64,000 bases of DNA from Micromonospora parathelypteridis (lineage in GTDB: Bacteria > Actinomycetota > Actinomycetes > Mycobacteriales > Micromonosporaceae), in contig NZ_JACHDP010000001.1 of the NCBI RefSeq assembly GCF_014201145.1, positions 6,138,001 through 6,202,000 of the forward strand, written 5' to 3'. The position numbers and the translations under genes were made by a program. The notes below the pieces were generated by a model. The model worked only from the letters and a program-made list of their open reading frames with translations. It was not told where the DNA came from and searched no databases. Each line of letters starts with the position of its first letter. Positions within the stretch are counted from its first letter, which is position 1. Shown piece after piece: positions 34,005 to 43,500 of this stretch.

Positions 34005-34199
34005 CCGTCTGAGGCCTTCCTGGTCAGGATGTGAGCCGCCGTTTTCTCCTGCGGGGACCCGGCCGTGAGGAAGACTGGAACCATCAGCGGCGGTTCGCGT
34101 TCGATCTCGGTGCTACGACGATCGGATCGCGCGCCTCTCGGGCCTTGGCTGACGGCGGAGCGAGCGCGCTGATGGGCGGGCTTACAAGGAGTGGCGAGG

Positions 34200-35246
34200 G
34201 TGAGCAATACGGATCTTGGCGCCCGCAGTGACCGGGGCAGCGAATACGCCGACCTGTCCCGCCTGGTCCGAGGCGCGGGCCTGCTCGACCGACGACCGCG
34301 CTACTACGCGGCGCGGGTGACGGTGGTGCTGGGTTGCCTCGGGGTCGTGGGCGTGATCTTCGTTCGGCTCGGGCCGTCGTGGTGGCAGGCGGCTACCGCC
34401 GCCGCCGTCGCGGTGCTCTTCGCGCAACTGGCGTTCCTCGGTCATGACGCGGGACATCGACAGATCTTCCGCACCCGCCGGGCGAACGACGTGGTTGGCC
34501 TGGTCTGTGGAAACCTGCTGACCGGGATCAGCTACGGCTGGTGGGTCGACAAGCACAACCGCCACCACGCACACCCGAACACCGAAGGCCGAGATCCCGA
34601 CATCGTGGTGGTGCCGCTGTCCTTCACCCCGGGTCAGGCCGCGGCGCAGCGTGGCCTGCGGGCGCTGTTCGTCCGGCACCAGGCGGCGCTGTTCTTCCCC
34701 CTGCTGATGGTGGAGGGTCTGCATCTGCACGCCGCCAGCGTCAAGGCGATCGTCATCCGCGGCGGACTGAGGCACCGAGCAGCGGAGGCGGTCCTGCTCG
34801 TCCTGCACCTCGCCGGCTACCTCACCGCCGTCTTCCTGGTCCTGAGCGTTCCGCAGGCGATCGTGTTCATCCTGGTCAACAAGGCTCTGTTCGGTCTGTA
34901 CCTGGGCAGCTCCTTCGCCCCGAACCACAAGGGGATGCCCATCCTGAACGAGGCCGACGACCTCGACTACCTACGCCGACAGGTCCTCACCTCCCGCAAC
35001 GTACGTGGCGGGCGGCTCATCGACGGTTTGCTCGGTGGGCTCAACTACCAGATCGAGCACCACCTCTTCCCCAGCATGCCCCGGCCGAACCTGCGCAACG
35101 CCCAACCGTTGATCCGCCAGTTCTGCGTCGATCACGGCATCGCCTACCACGAAACCACCCTGATCCAGTCCTGGGCGCAGGGCCTGGCACACCTACGGGC
35201 GGTCGGGACCAGAGCGACCCGGCCGGGTGACGATCGCTCGTCGTAA
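34200..35246 (+). CDS. Membrane fatty-acid desaturase (acyl-lipid/CoA type)
   Basis: A 348-residue di-iron desaturase. The three histidine boxes are present: GHDAGH (81-86), HNRHHAHPN (119-127) and QIEHHLFPSMPR near the C-terminus. Four membrane helices surround them (VTVVLGCLGVVGVIFV, WQAATAAAVAVLFAQLAFL, AVLLVLHLAGYLTAVFLVL, QAIVFILVNKALFGLYLG). QxxHH in the third box marks the front-end/acyl-CoA group, which includes the actinobacterial DesA3-like enzymes. The GTG at 34200 is chosen because AAGGAG ends eight bases before it; a GTG at 34191 would overlap that RBS. It introduces a cis double bond into membrane fatty acids, with electrons from a partner reductase not seen here. Confidence 0.9.
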   Translation: MSNTDLGARSDRGSEYADLSRLVRGAGLLDRRPRYYAARVTVVLGCLGVVGVIFVRLGPSWWQAATAAAVAVLFAQLAFLGHDAGHRQIFRTRRANDVVGLVCGNLLTGISYGWWVDKHNRHHAHPNTEGRDPDIVVVPLSFTPGQAAAQRGLRALFVRHQAALFFPLLMVEGLHLHAASVKAIVIRGGLRHRAAEAVLLVLHLAGYLTAVFLVLSVPQAIVFILVNKALFGLYLGSSFAPNHKGMPILNEADDLDYLRRQVLTSRNVRGGRLIDGLLGGLNYQIEHHLFPSMPRPNLRNAQPLIRQFCVDHGIAYHETTLIQSWAQGLAHLRAVGTRATRPGDDRSS

Positions 35247-35340
35247 CCGCCGACCAGCCCGGCGGCGAGCTGGTAATCGCCGCCCCCAACGGTATCGTCG
35301 ACGCCGACCGTTGAGACTTTCGAGCGGTATTGGCAGGGCT

Positions 35341-36051
35341 GTGGGGCGAAACCTTCAAGACCGTGGACGACTCAGGCCGGTTGACCTGGCGCGAGCGCAC
35401 GGTCTGTCGACGCAGGCGGTCAGGAACTACGAGGAGGCCGGCATCCTCCCGACCGCTGAACGGACCTCGCACGGCTACCGCACCTACACACCGCGGCACG
35501 CGCAGGCACTGCACGCGTTCCTCGCGCTCGTGCCCGGACACGGGCACCGGACGGCCACGGCGATCATGCAGGCGGTCAACCGGGGCGCGACCGAGGACGG
35601 GCTGCGGCTGATCGACGAGAGTCACACTCAGCTCGTCGAGGACCGTCGCACCCTCGAGGCCGTCGAAGCCGCGCTTGGCGACCTGGAGCCCTCGCCACCG
35701 CAACGGGGAGACCTGTTCGTCGGTCCACTGTCGAAGAGGCTCGGCGTTGGCCCGGCCACCCTTCGCAAATGGGAACGAGCTGGCGTGGTCCAGCCGGACC
35801 GTGACCCGCAGACTGGCTACCGGCTCTACCGCGCGGCCGACGTACGCGACGCTCTGCTCGCGCACCAGCTCAGGCGAGGCGGCTACCTGCTGGAGCAGAT
35901 CGCCCCGCTGATCGCCCAGGTCCGGTCGGCTGGAGGAATCGCGCCGCTCGAGTCCATGCTGAGCGACTGGCGTGCCCGCCTCTCGGCCAGGAGTCGTGCC
36001 ATGCTCAGCGGCGCTGGCGCGCTGGACGCCTACCTTCGCCGTGAATCGTGA
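35341..36051 (+). CDS. MerR-family regulator with two HTH domains
   Basis: About 236 residues with two consecutive MerR-like winged helices. The first is DLARAHGLSTQAVRNYEEAGILPTAERTSHGYRTYT (about 15-60); the second is LSKRLGVGPATLRKWERAGVVQPDRDPQTGYRLYRAADV (about 130-175). Helical linkers and a C-terminal helix follow. Normal MerR proteins have one HTH and dimerise; a tandem arrangement is the layout of the TioE-like group. The GTG at 35341 is proposed because no ATG is near and the frame before it looks non-coding. No metal-binding cysteines are seen. Target unknown; it may act on its own promoter or on the MarR/cupin pair downstream. Confidence 0.78.
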   Translation: MGRNLQDRGRLRPVDLARAHGLSTQAVRNYEEAGILPTAERTSHGYRTYTPRHAQALHAFLALVPGHGHRTATAIMQAVNRGATEDGLRLIDESHTQLVEDRRTLEAVEAALGDLEPSPPQRGDLFVGPLSKRLGVGPATLRKWERAGVVQPDRDPQTGYRLYRAADVRDALLAHQLRRGGYLLEQIAPLIAQVRSAGGIAPLESMLSDWRARLSARSRAMLSGAGALDAYLRRES

Positions 36052-36101
36052 CGGCCGGGTCGTCGACCGCTCAGCTCCGGACCCAGTTGCGCTGCGCCGT
36101 G

Positions 36102-36596
36102 TCAGCGATCGACTGCGCGGGCGAGTTCGCGCAGTAGGTCGGCCAGGCGGCGGGCGTCGGTGGGGTCGAGCTTTCCGAGCGCCTCGCGTTGCACCGCTAG
36201 CCCCGCTGTGACTGCCTCGTCGACGAGGTCGCGGCCGGCGGGGGTGAGCTGCGCGCGAAGCGAGCGGCGATCGCTGGGATCGGATGTACGCGTGATGAAC
36301 CCGGCCTTCTCCAACTTGTCGAGCCGCCCGGTCATGCCGCCCGTGGTGAGCATGAGGGTGTCGGAGAGCTGCTTGGGGGAGAGGTTGAACGGCTCGCCGC
36401 TGCGGCGCAGCGTGGCCAGCACGTCGAACTCGCCTCGTCCGATGCCGAGGCGCTGGTACGCCCGCTCCGTCCGGTCGCCGATGGCGGCCGCGACGCGGTA
36501 GACGCGGCCGAAGACCTCCATGGGCAGCAGATCGTCGAGGTCGGGGCGCTCGTCGCGCCACTGGTCGAGGATCGCGTCGACGGCATCGTGGGTCAT
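36102..36596 (-). CDS. MarR-family transcriptional regulator
   Basis: A 164-residue MarR protein. The winged helix reads FDVLATLRRSGEPFNLSPKQLSDTLMLTTGGMTGRLDKLEKAGFITRTSDPSDRRSLRAQLTPAG, with the conserved DxRxxxxxLTxxG wing, flanked by dimerisation helices. The ATG at 36596 is used. It is divergent from the cupin gene with a 72-bp shared promoter containing an 18-bp palindrome. It most likely represses both itself and the cupin gene and is relieved by a small phenolic or similar ligand, as is common in the family. Confidence 0.88.
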   Translation of the reverse strand: MTHDAVDAILDQWRDERPDLDDLLPMEVFGRVYRVAAAIGDRTERAYQRLGIGRGEFDVLATLRRSGEPFNLSPKQLSDTLMLTTGGMTGRLDKLEKAGFITRTSDPSDRRSLRAQLTPAGRDLVDEAVTAGLAVQREALGKLDPTDARRLADLLRELARAVDR

Positions 36597-36622
36597 GGCG
36601 AACACAATAGCTTGACGGCAAG

Positions 36623-36640
36623 TAGCTTAGTGCTAAGTTA
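36623..36640. promoter_or_regulatory. MarR operator candidate (18-bp palindrome)
   Basis: TAGCTTAGTGCTAAGTTA is a near-perfect palindrome (arms TA-CTTAG / CTAAG-TA) centred in the MarR/cupin intergenic region. It is 27 bp before the MarR start and 29 bp before the cupin start, the usual position for a shared MarR operator. Confidence 0.7.
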
Positions 36641-36668
36641 GTGACAAGCAAACTTGTGGAGGATCGTC

Positions 36669-37145
36669 ATGACGTACACGGCGGAGTTCGGCGCGGTCAG
36701 CGCCCTGCACTATCCGGAAGCCGCGCAGGAGCGGATGGTGATGAGGTCCGGCACGGTCGGTCGGTTCGTTGCGCCGGGCACCGCCACCCAGGGCCGCTTC
36801 GGCCTCTTCGAGTGGCGGATGCCGGCCAGGGCCGGCGGGGCCGACGCACACTTCCACCGGACCTTCTCCGAGTCCTTCTACGTGGTGTCCGGGACGGTGC
36901 GGCTCTACGGCGGGTCGGGCTGGATCGACGGGCGGCCCGGCGACTTCCTGCACGTACCCGAGGGTGGTGTGCACGGGTTCCGCAACGACAGCGACGCAGA
37001 GGCCGTGATGCTGATCCTGTTCGCACCGGGCATCCCGCGCGAGGCCTACTTCCGCGAGCTCGCCGAGATCGCCGCGGCCGGCCGGACGCTGTCCGAAGAG
37101 GAGTGGACCGACCTGTTCGCCCGCCACGACCAGTACCGCGCCTGA
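36669..37145 (+). CDS. Cupin-domain protein
   Basis: A 158-residue single-domain cupin. Motif 1 is GADAHFHRTFSESFYVVSGTVRLYGG, supplying the H-x-H-type metal ligands and the Glu; motif 2 is PGDFLHVPEGGVHGFRNDSD, supplying the last His. A helical C-terminus follows. GGAGG is eight bases before the ATG. Such proteins bind a divalent metal and act as small dioxygenases, isomerases or sensors. Divergent from and probably controlled by the MarR gene. Substrate unknown. Confidence 0.85.
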   Translation: MTYTAEFGAVSALHYPEAAQERMVMRSGTVGRFVAPGTATQGRFGLFEWRMPARAGGADAHFHRTFSESFYVVSGTVRLYGGSGWIDGRPGDFLHVPEGGVHGFRNDSDAEAVMLILFAPGIPREAYFRELAEIAAAGRTLSEEEWTDLFARHDQYRA

Positions 37146-37496
37146 GGAGACGCCTGATCGGTGTCGTACATCTGATGTATGAGCATCCGGGGCGGCCAGC
37201 GGTGGCCCGTCTGCGGCGCCCCACCCCGGCGGGCCGCGGCGGTCCACTGCTGACTCCCTGGCGATTTGCCTTGTCACCAGGGCCGGGTAGGGCGACGCCC
37301 ACGTATCGATCGATCATTGCCTATTTTATGGCTCCGGAGTAACCTTCCCGAAACACATCAGATGTCTGACCGTCTCAGGGTCCAGCACCGGTCTGCGCAG
37401 CAAGGGTCCCGGTTGGCCCATCATGCGGATCCCCCGGTCAGGTTCCGTAGTTGTCACGCTTCGGGGTGGCCGGATCGGTCACCGTTTGGAGGACCG
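37146..37496. promoter_or_regulatory. Regulatory region upstream of GH95 gene
   Basis: 350 bp without a gene. It contains two copies of the odd-centred palindrome ACATCNGATGT (37168-37178 and 37355-37365), 187 bp apart. An AT-rich patch (CTATTTTATGG near 37321) is the most promoter-like stretch. The second copy lies about 130 bp before the GH95 start codon. Confidence 0.55.
37355..37365. promoter_or_regulatory. ACATCAGATGT palindrome, candidate GntR/FadR-type operator
   Basis: An 11-bp odd-centred palindrome matched by ACATCTGATGT at 37168-37178. Short N-centred palindromes of this kind are typical of FCD-type GntR regulators of sugar and sugar-acid genes. No FCD-type GntR gene is in the window, so the regulator would be elsewhere. 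Confidence 0.5.
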
Positions 37497-40484
37497 ATGT
37501 CAGACCTGACCAGACGGCAAGCCCTCAAGATAGGCGCAGCCGGCGCTCTCCTGCCGCTGCCCTGGACGGCCGCGGCCCGAGCAGACTCGGCGGCGCCGCC
37601 GCAGGTGCTGGCCGCAGGGGATCTCGCGCTCTGGTACGACGAGTCCGCCGGCACCGACTGGTTACGGGCGCTGCCGATCGGCAACGGCCGGCTGGGTGCC
37701 ATGGTCTTCGGCAACGTCGACACGGAACGACTGCAGCTCAACGAGGACACCGTCTGGGCCGGCGGCCCCCACGACCCCAGCAACCCCAGAGGCTTGGCGG
37801 CACTGCCGGAGATCCGGCGGCTGGTCAACGCCAGCCAGTGGACCCAGGCCCAGGATCTCGTCAACCAGAACATGATGGGCAACCCCGGCGGTCAGCTGGC
37901 CTACCAGACCGTCGGCAACCTCCGGCTCGCCTTCGGGTCCACCAGCGGAGCGTCACAGTACGACCGGACGCTCGACCTCACTACCGCGACCACCTCGGTG
38001 ACGTACGTGCTGAACGGCGTTCGCCACCAGCGGGAGGTGTTCGCCAGCGCACCCGATCAGGTCATCGCGATGCGGCTGACCGCCGACCGGAGCGGTTCGA
38101 TCAGCTTCACCGCCACCTTCGACAGCCCGCAACGCACCACCGTGTCCAGCCCGGACGGCACGACGATCGGCCTCGACGGCATCTCCGGAAACATGGAGGG
38201 CGTCACCGGCGCGGTCCGCTTCCTCGCCCTGGCCAACGCGACCGTCAGCGGCGGCAGCGTGTCCAGCTCCGGCGGCACCCTGCGGGTCACCAACGCCACC
38301 AGCGTGACCCTGCTGATCTCCATCGGCTCCAGCTACGTCAACTACCGCAACGTCGGCGGCGACTACCAGGGCATCGCCCGACAGCGCCTCTCCGCCGCGC
38401 GGGCCAGCAGCTACGACCAGCTGCGCAGCCGGCACGTGGCCGACTACCAGGCGCTGTTCGGCCGGGTCAGCCTCGACCTGGGCCGCACCTCCGCCGCCGA
38501 CCAGACGACCGACGTCCGGATCGCCCAGCACAACAGCGTCGACGACCCGCAGTTCTCCACGCTGTTGTTCCAGTACGGCCGGTACCTGCTGATCTCCTCC
38601 TCGCGACCGGGCACCCAACCGGCCAACCTCCAGGGCATCTGGAACGACTCGCTGACCCCGGCGTGGGACTCGAAGTACACGATCAACGCCAACCTGCCGA
38701 TGAACTACTGGCCGGCCAACACGACAAACCTGGCCGAGTGCCACAACCCGGTCTTCGACATGGTCCGGGACCTGTCGGTCACCGGCGTGCGCACCGCGCA
38801 ACTGCAGTACGGCGCCGGGGGCTGGGTCACCCACCACAACACCGACGCGTGGCGCGCCACCTCGGTGGTGGACGGCGCCTTCTGGGGCATGTGGCAGACC
38901 GGCGGCGCCTGGCTCTCCACGTTGATCTGGGACCACTACCTGTTCAACGGCGACGTCGAGTTCCTGCGCACCAACTATCCGGCGATGAAGGGCGCCGCGC
39001 AGTTCTTCCTGGACAGCCTGGTGACCGAGCCGACCCTCGGGTACCTGGTGACCAACCCGTCGAACTCACCGGAGCTCAGCCACCACTCGAACGCCAGCGT
39101 GTGCGCCGGCCCGACGATGGACAACCAGATCCTGCGGGACCTCTTCGACGCGTGCGCCCGCGCGAGCGAGATCCTCAACGTGGACAGCACCTTCCGGGCA
39201 CAGGTTCGCGCCACTCGGGACCGGCTCGCGCCCATGAAGATCGGTTCACGCGGCAACATCCAGGAGTGGCTCTACGACTGGGTCGAGACCGAGCCCAACC
39301 ACCGGCACATCTCACACCTGTACGGGCTGGCCCCCAGCAACCAGATCACCAAGCGCGGCACCCCACAGCTCTTCGAGGCGGCCCGACAGACCCTGGCGCT
39401 GCGTGGCGACGACGGAACGGGCTGGTCGCTCGCCTGGAAAATCAACTTCTGGGCGCGGATGGAGGAGGGAAAACGGGCCCACGACCTGATCCGCTACCTC
39501 GCCACCACCGCCCGGCTCGCGCCCAACATGTTCGACCTGCACCCGCCCTTCCAGATCGACGGCAACTTCGGTGCGACCGCCGGCATCGCCGAGATGCTGC
39601 TGCAGAGCCACACCGGCGAGCTGCACATCCTGCCCGCGCTGCCGCCAGCCTGGCCGAGCGGTCGGGTCGCCGGCCTGCGAGGTCGGGGTGGGCACACGGT
39701 CGGCATCACGTGGGCCAGCGGGCTGGCCACCGAGATCCTCCTGCGTCCGGATCGCACCGGCACCGTCCGCCTGCGGTCCCGGATCCTGACCGGCACCGTC
39801 ACGGTGGTCGACACCGCCGACGGTACGGCTCCCCGGACCACCCGGATCGAGTCCGACCTGATCGAGGTCACCGTGCAGGCCGGACGCACCTACCGGGTCA
39901 CCAGTTCCGGCGCCACCACACCGACGCTGGAGCAGAGCTTCACCAACGCCGGCCTCACCAACGACAGCAACACCAACGCCGGAAACTTCGACGGCAACGG
40001 GGCCACGCTCTCCGCGCAGGCCCTGGCACAGGCCGGCGCCAGCCCCGGCAGCACGGTGAGCCGCGACGGGGTCAACTTCCGCTGGCCCAACGTCAGCCCG
40101 GGCGCCGCCGACAACGCCATCGCCTCGGGGCAGTCGATCAGCGTGACCGGCACCGGCAGGAGGCTCGGCTTCCTCCTGACCGGCACCTACGGCACCGTGT
40201 CGGGGACCGGCACGGTGGTCTACGCCGACGGCACCCGCCAGACGTTCACGCTGAGCTCGCCCGACTGGTACGGCGGGCCGCACTCCGGAGGCACGGCGGC
40301 GATCGTGTCCGCGTACCAGAACCGGCCGAACAACCAGCGCCACGCCACTGCTGCCTGCATCTACTACGTGGGTGTCGCGTTGCAGAGCAAGGCCGTGGCC
40401 CGGGTCGAGTTGCCCAACATCAGCGCACGGCCCGCGGCCAACGTCCCGACCATGCACATCTTCGCCATCGCGATCGGGGCCTGA
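37497..40484 (+). CDS. GH95 alpha-L-fucosidase/galactosidase, Tat-exported, with C-terminal module
   Basis: A 995-residue secreted glycoside hydrolase. The N-terminus has a twin-arginine signal ([20 protein letters not shown], ending near ARADS). The GH95 N-domain begins [28 protein letters not shown]. The (alpha/alpha)6 barrel holds [18 protein letters not shown], corresponding to the catalytic asparagines of Bifidobacterium AfcA, and [20 protein letters not shown] with the catalytic aspartate. The last about 190 residues ([25 protein letters not shown] onward) form a separate beta-rich module, probably a carbohydrate-binding or bacterial Ig-like domain. GGAGG lies four bases before the ATG at 37497. 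It should remove terminal alpha-1,2-L-fucose or alpha-L-galactose from plant polysaccharides by inversion. Which sugar is preferred cannot be told. Confidence 0.9.
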   Translation: MSDLTRRQALKIGAAGALLPLPWTAAARADSAAPPQVLAAGDLALWYDESAGTDWLRALPIGNGRLGAMVFGNVDTERLQLNEDTVWAGGPHDPSNPRGLAALPEIRRLVNASQWTQAQDLVNQNMMGNPGGQLAYQTVGNLRLAFGSTSGASQYDRTLDLTTATTSVTYVLNGVRHQREVFASAPDQVIAMRLTADRSGSISFTATFDSPQRTTVSSPDGTTIGLDGISGNMEGVTGAVRFLALANATVSGGSVSSSGGTLRVTNATSVTLLISIGSSYVNYRNVGGDYQGIARQRLSAARASSYDQLRSRHVADYQALFGRVSLDLGRTSAADQTTDVRIAQHNSVDDPQFSTLLFQYGRYLLISSSRPGTQPANLQGIWNDSLTPAWDSKYTINANLPMNYWPANTTNLAECHNPVFDMVRDLSVTGVRTAQLQYGAGGWVTHHNTDAWRATSVVDGAFWGMWQTGGAWLSTLIWDHYLFNGDVEFLRTNYPAMKGAAQFFLDSLVTEPTLGYLVTNPSNSPELSHHSNASVCAGPTMDNQILRDLFDACARASEILNVDSTFRAQVRATRDRLAPMKIGSRGNIQEWLYDWVETEPNHRHISHLYGLAPSNQITKRGTPQLFEAARQTLALRGDDGTGWSLAWKINFWARMEEGKRAHDLIRYLATTARLAPNMFDLHPPFQIDGNFGATAGIAEMLLQSHTGELHILPALPPAWPSGRVAGLRGRGGHTVGITWASGLATEILLRPDRTGTVRLRSRILTGTVTVVDTADGTAPRTTRIESDLIEVTVQAGRTYRVTSSGATTPTLEQSFTNAGLTNDSNTNAGNFDGNGATLSAQALAQAGASPGSTVSRDGVNFRWPNVSPGAADNAIASGQSISVTGTGRRLGFLLTGTYGTVSGTGTVVYADGTRQTFTLSSPDWYGGPHSGGTAAIVSAYQNRPNNQRHATAACIYYVGVALQSKAVARVELPNISARPAANVPTMHIFAIAIGA

Positions 40485-40508
40485 CGGCACCGGATCCCGC
40501 ACCGGGTG

Positions 40509-40552
40509 AACGCGTCCGGGCCTGTCCCAACCGGGACGGACCCGGACGCGTT
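40509..40552. terminator. Bidirectional terminator hairpin between GH95 and GH67 genes
   Basis: A 12-bp perfect outer stem (AACGCGTCCGGG / CCCGGACGCGTT) encloses a further short stem (GTCCC/GGGAC). It ends five bases before the stop of the leftward GH67 gene and begins 25 bases after the GH95 stop, so it can terminate both. Confidence 0.8.
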
Positions 40553-40556
40553 ACCA

Positions 40557-43500
40557 CTAGCGGATGCGCTCCCCTCGGCTCTCGATCCGGAAGTGGTCGA
40601 AGGCGACGTCGAGGTCGGTGGAGGTGCCGGCCCGGTTGAAGGCCATCAGCCCGGCCTTCGTCGGCTCGGTCGTCAACGTCGTGGAGCCGATGTAGCGGTA
40701 GACGCTTCCGTCGGCCGAGTAGTAGGCGCGGTAGCTGTCCCCGATCTTGGTCAGTCGGAGCCAGATGGCGCCGTCGGGCCCGACGATCCGCTGGGCGTCG
40801 GCGCCGGTGATCTCCAGCGTCGATGCCGCGCCGTTCTGCTCGCGGAGGAGGACGAGCCGGACCTTGTTGGCGGCGGTTGCGTTGCCCATCTCCCAGGCGA
40901 GCTTCACGTAGTTGTTGTCGTCGGCGTACGCGAGAACGCCGCCCTGCTCGTTGTTGTTGGCGAGTGGTCGGGAGAAGGCGATCCTGGATTCGGCCGTCCA
41001 GTCGCCGTTGACATCCTGAAGGGCCAGGTTCTTCGCGGTGTTGGCGTTGCCCTGCAGGTCACCCTGCTGGGCGGTGATGACCAACGATCCGTCGGCCAGC
41101 CGCCACCTGCTCTCGTCCGGCCGTACCCACTGCCACTGGGATCCGAGTTGGGTCGAGCCGAACTCGTCGCTGCCGGTGATGGTGGTGTTGAGGTCCACCG
41201 TGTAGACCGACGATGCCTCGCCGTTCGTGACAGTGACCCGCGCCTGTCCGGTGGCGCTGGTCGCCTGCTCGACGGCGACCGAGGCGGCGGGATCGGCGGC
41301 ACGGGCGGTGACCGTCGGCACGGTCGCGGTGCCGGCCGGCACGAGGGCGTTGTAGCGGAGCACCGTCGGTGAGAAAGACGCCAGGCGCTTGCCATCGACG
41401 CGCAGGGCCGTCAGCGTGGTGTCGGGCACCAGGTTGAAGACGTAGTTCTTCACGAGCGGGCCGAAGAAGCTCTCCGTCGTCACCTTGACGACCGCCTGCC
41501 CGGGCACACCGGCGGCTTGGGAGACGATCTCGTAGCGTGCCTTCCGGTCGGCCGTCCGCACCTTCGTGATGGTCGGCGACGCCCCGGCCGGGACCGGGAT
41601 GGTGTACGAGTCGTCGGACAGGTTGAAGCCGCCGAACTCCTTCCCGTTCACCACGATCTTCGCCGAGAGCGGCGCGTCGTCGACCGGGATGTCCCGCCCG
41701 CTGAACTCCTTCCAGTAGTGCACCGAGGTGTCCCGCCAGTCGGCGGCGTCCGCCTCGTGGACGGCCAGCTTGGCGCGGACCTCCGCGAACCGTCGCGCGT
41801 CGATGTCGGGCTGGAGGGCGTCCCAGGTCTCCCGCATCCAGGTCACGTACTGGACGCCCATCTGGTAGCGGTAGACCAGCTCGTCCCAGAAGGTCCGGCC
41901 GCTGTCCATCCGATGGCCCCACGGCACATGGTGGAACCACATCAGCAGGTTCTCCGGGACCGAGTCGATGTCCCCGTAACGCTGCTGGAGCCGCGGGAAG
42001 TACTGGGCGGCCAGGTTGCTGCCGGTGGGGGAGCGGTCGAAGCCGAGGCCGACGGTGTCGGCCTTGTTGTAGTAGACCGGGCTCCAGTCGTCGCGCCCTG
42101 CCCAGTCGGCGGGGTCGGGGCGGTACTGGGCGCCCTCGGCGAACTGGTGGCCGATGCCCAGCGGCGTCTGGTAGCTGACCAGCGCCTCCCACGAGCCCAT
42201 CATCATCTTCCGGATGGTGTCGACGACACGCCTGTCATTGCCCCAGGTCATCCGGGTCCAGTCGGTCGCGATCTCCGCCGAGTTGAGCTTCCAGTCCCAG
42301 GCCTGGCGGCCGAAGGCGAAGAGGTTCGCCTGAGAGAAGTGGTGCCCGGTCAGGTTGTCGGCGTTGCCGAGGTTGGCGACGCCGACGATGGCGGTGTCCG
42401 GATGGTGCTGGGCGCTCCCGTCGACGATGTCACCAACCAGGCGCTTCTTCAGCAGCTTGCCGTTCTCGTCGGTCGCGTACGTGTCGGTCTTGAGGATCTC
42501 CTCGTACATCGGGCCGAGGTAGCTCAGCATCCAGTTCTGGCCCGTGTACTCCTGAGTGATCTGGAGTTCCAGGGCCTGGTTGGTGTTCTCCATCCGGCCG
42601 AACATCGGGTGGATGGGCTCCCGGGCCTGGAAATCCAAAGGTCCGTTCTTGGTCTGCAGGAACACGTTGTCGGCGAAGCGTCCCCTGGTGCCGTCGGGCT
42701 GGGCCTCGTCGTCGATCGGCCCGAACTCCAGGTAGGCCCGCTTGAGTCGATCGTTGTCGACCTCGGCGTTGTAGACGAACGTCCGCCAGTGGACGGTCAT
42801 CCCGAGCGGTGCGACCGCGGCGCCGATGGCGTTGGCGCCATCACCGTGGTCGTACCCGAAGTCCTGGGGCCCGGGCTGACCCTCCGAGTTGGCCTTCACG
42901 GTGAAGCCCATGAAGTCCGGAATGGCGGTCTTGATCAGTTGGGCTCTGCGGTTCCACCAGCCCCGGAAGTCGGCGCCGTAGGGGTCGAGTTGGCTGTTGG
43001 TCAGCGTGTCCGGAGCGAATCGGCTGTCCGTCGGCGCGGTGTAACGGATCGAGAGGCCCAGCTTGATGCCGTACGGACGCAGGGCGTCGGCGAGAGCGGC
43101 CTCCTGCGCGATGCGAGCGCTCGTCAGGTACGCGTTGTCGGCGTTGACGTTGTTGATGGTGATGCCGTTGATGCCGAGCGACGCCAACGCGCGTGCCACG
43201 ACGATGTAGCGGTCGAGGATGACGGGCAGATTCCTGCCGGCGCTCGCTCCGGTGGCGGCGAAGTTGAAGATCGCCCCGTTCTCCCCGTTCAACCCGCCCA
43301 GTCCGGAGGCGTTGTTGCCGGCGTAGAGGCGCTCGGTCTCCCAGTTGTTCAACAACCGGTGCTTGATCTTCGGTGTCTCCGAGATGCGGAGGTGGTCGAC
43401 GGGCTTCTGCGTCTGCATCAGCCGTAGGAACGCGTAGGTCCCGTAGAGCGCGCCGAGGTCGGTGTTGCCGGCGATGACGGTGAACCGGTCCTTTCCACGG

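Noticed and set aside
37451..40639. A very long open frame (over 1000 codons) overlapping the GH95 gene in another frame
   Set aside because: Its translation is almost only Arg/Pro/Gly/Ala/His, the mark of a shadow frame in high-GC DNA; the GH95 frame has signal peptide, domains and RBS.
41517..43427. Plus-strand 636-codon frame opposite the GH67 gene
   Set aside because: Val/Gly/Glu/Arg-rich antisense shadow without any recognisable domain.
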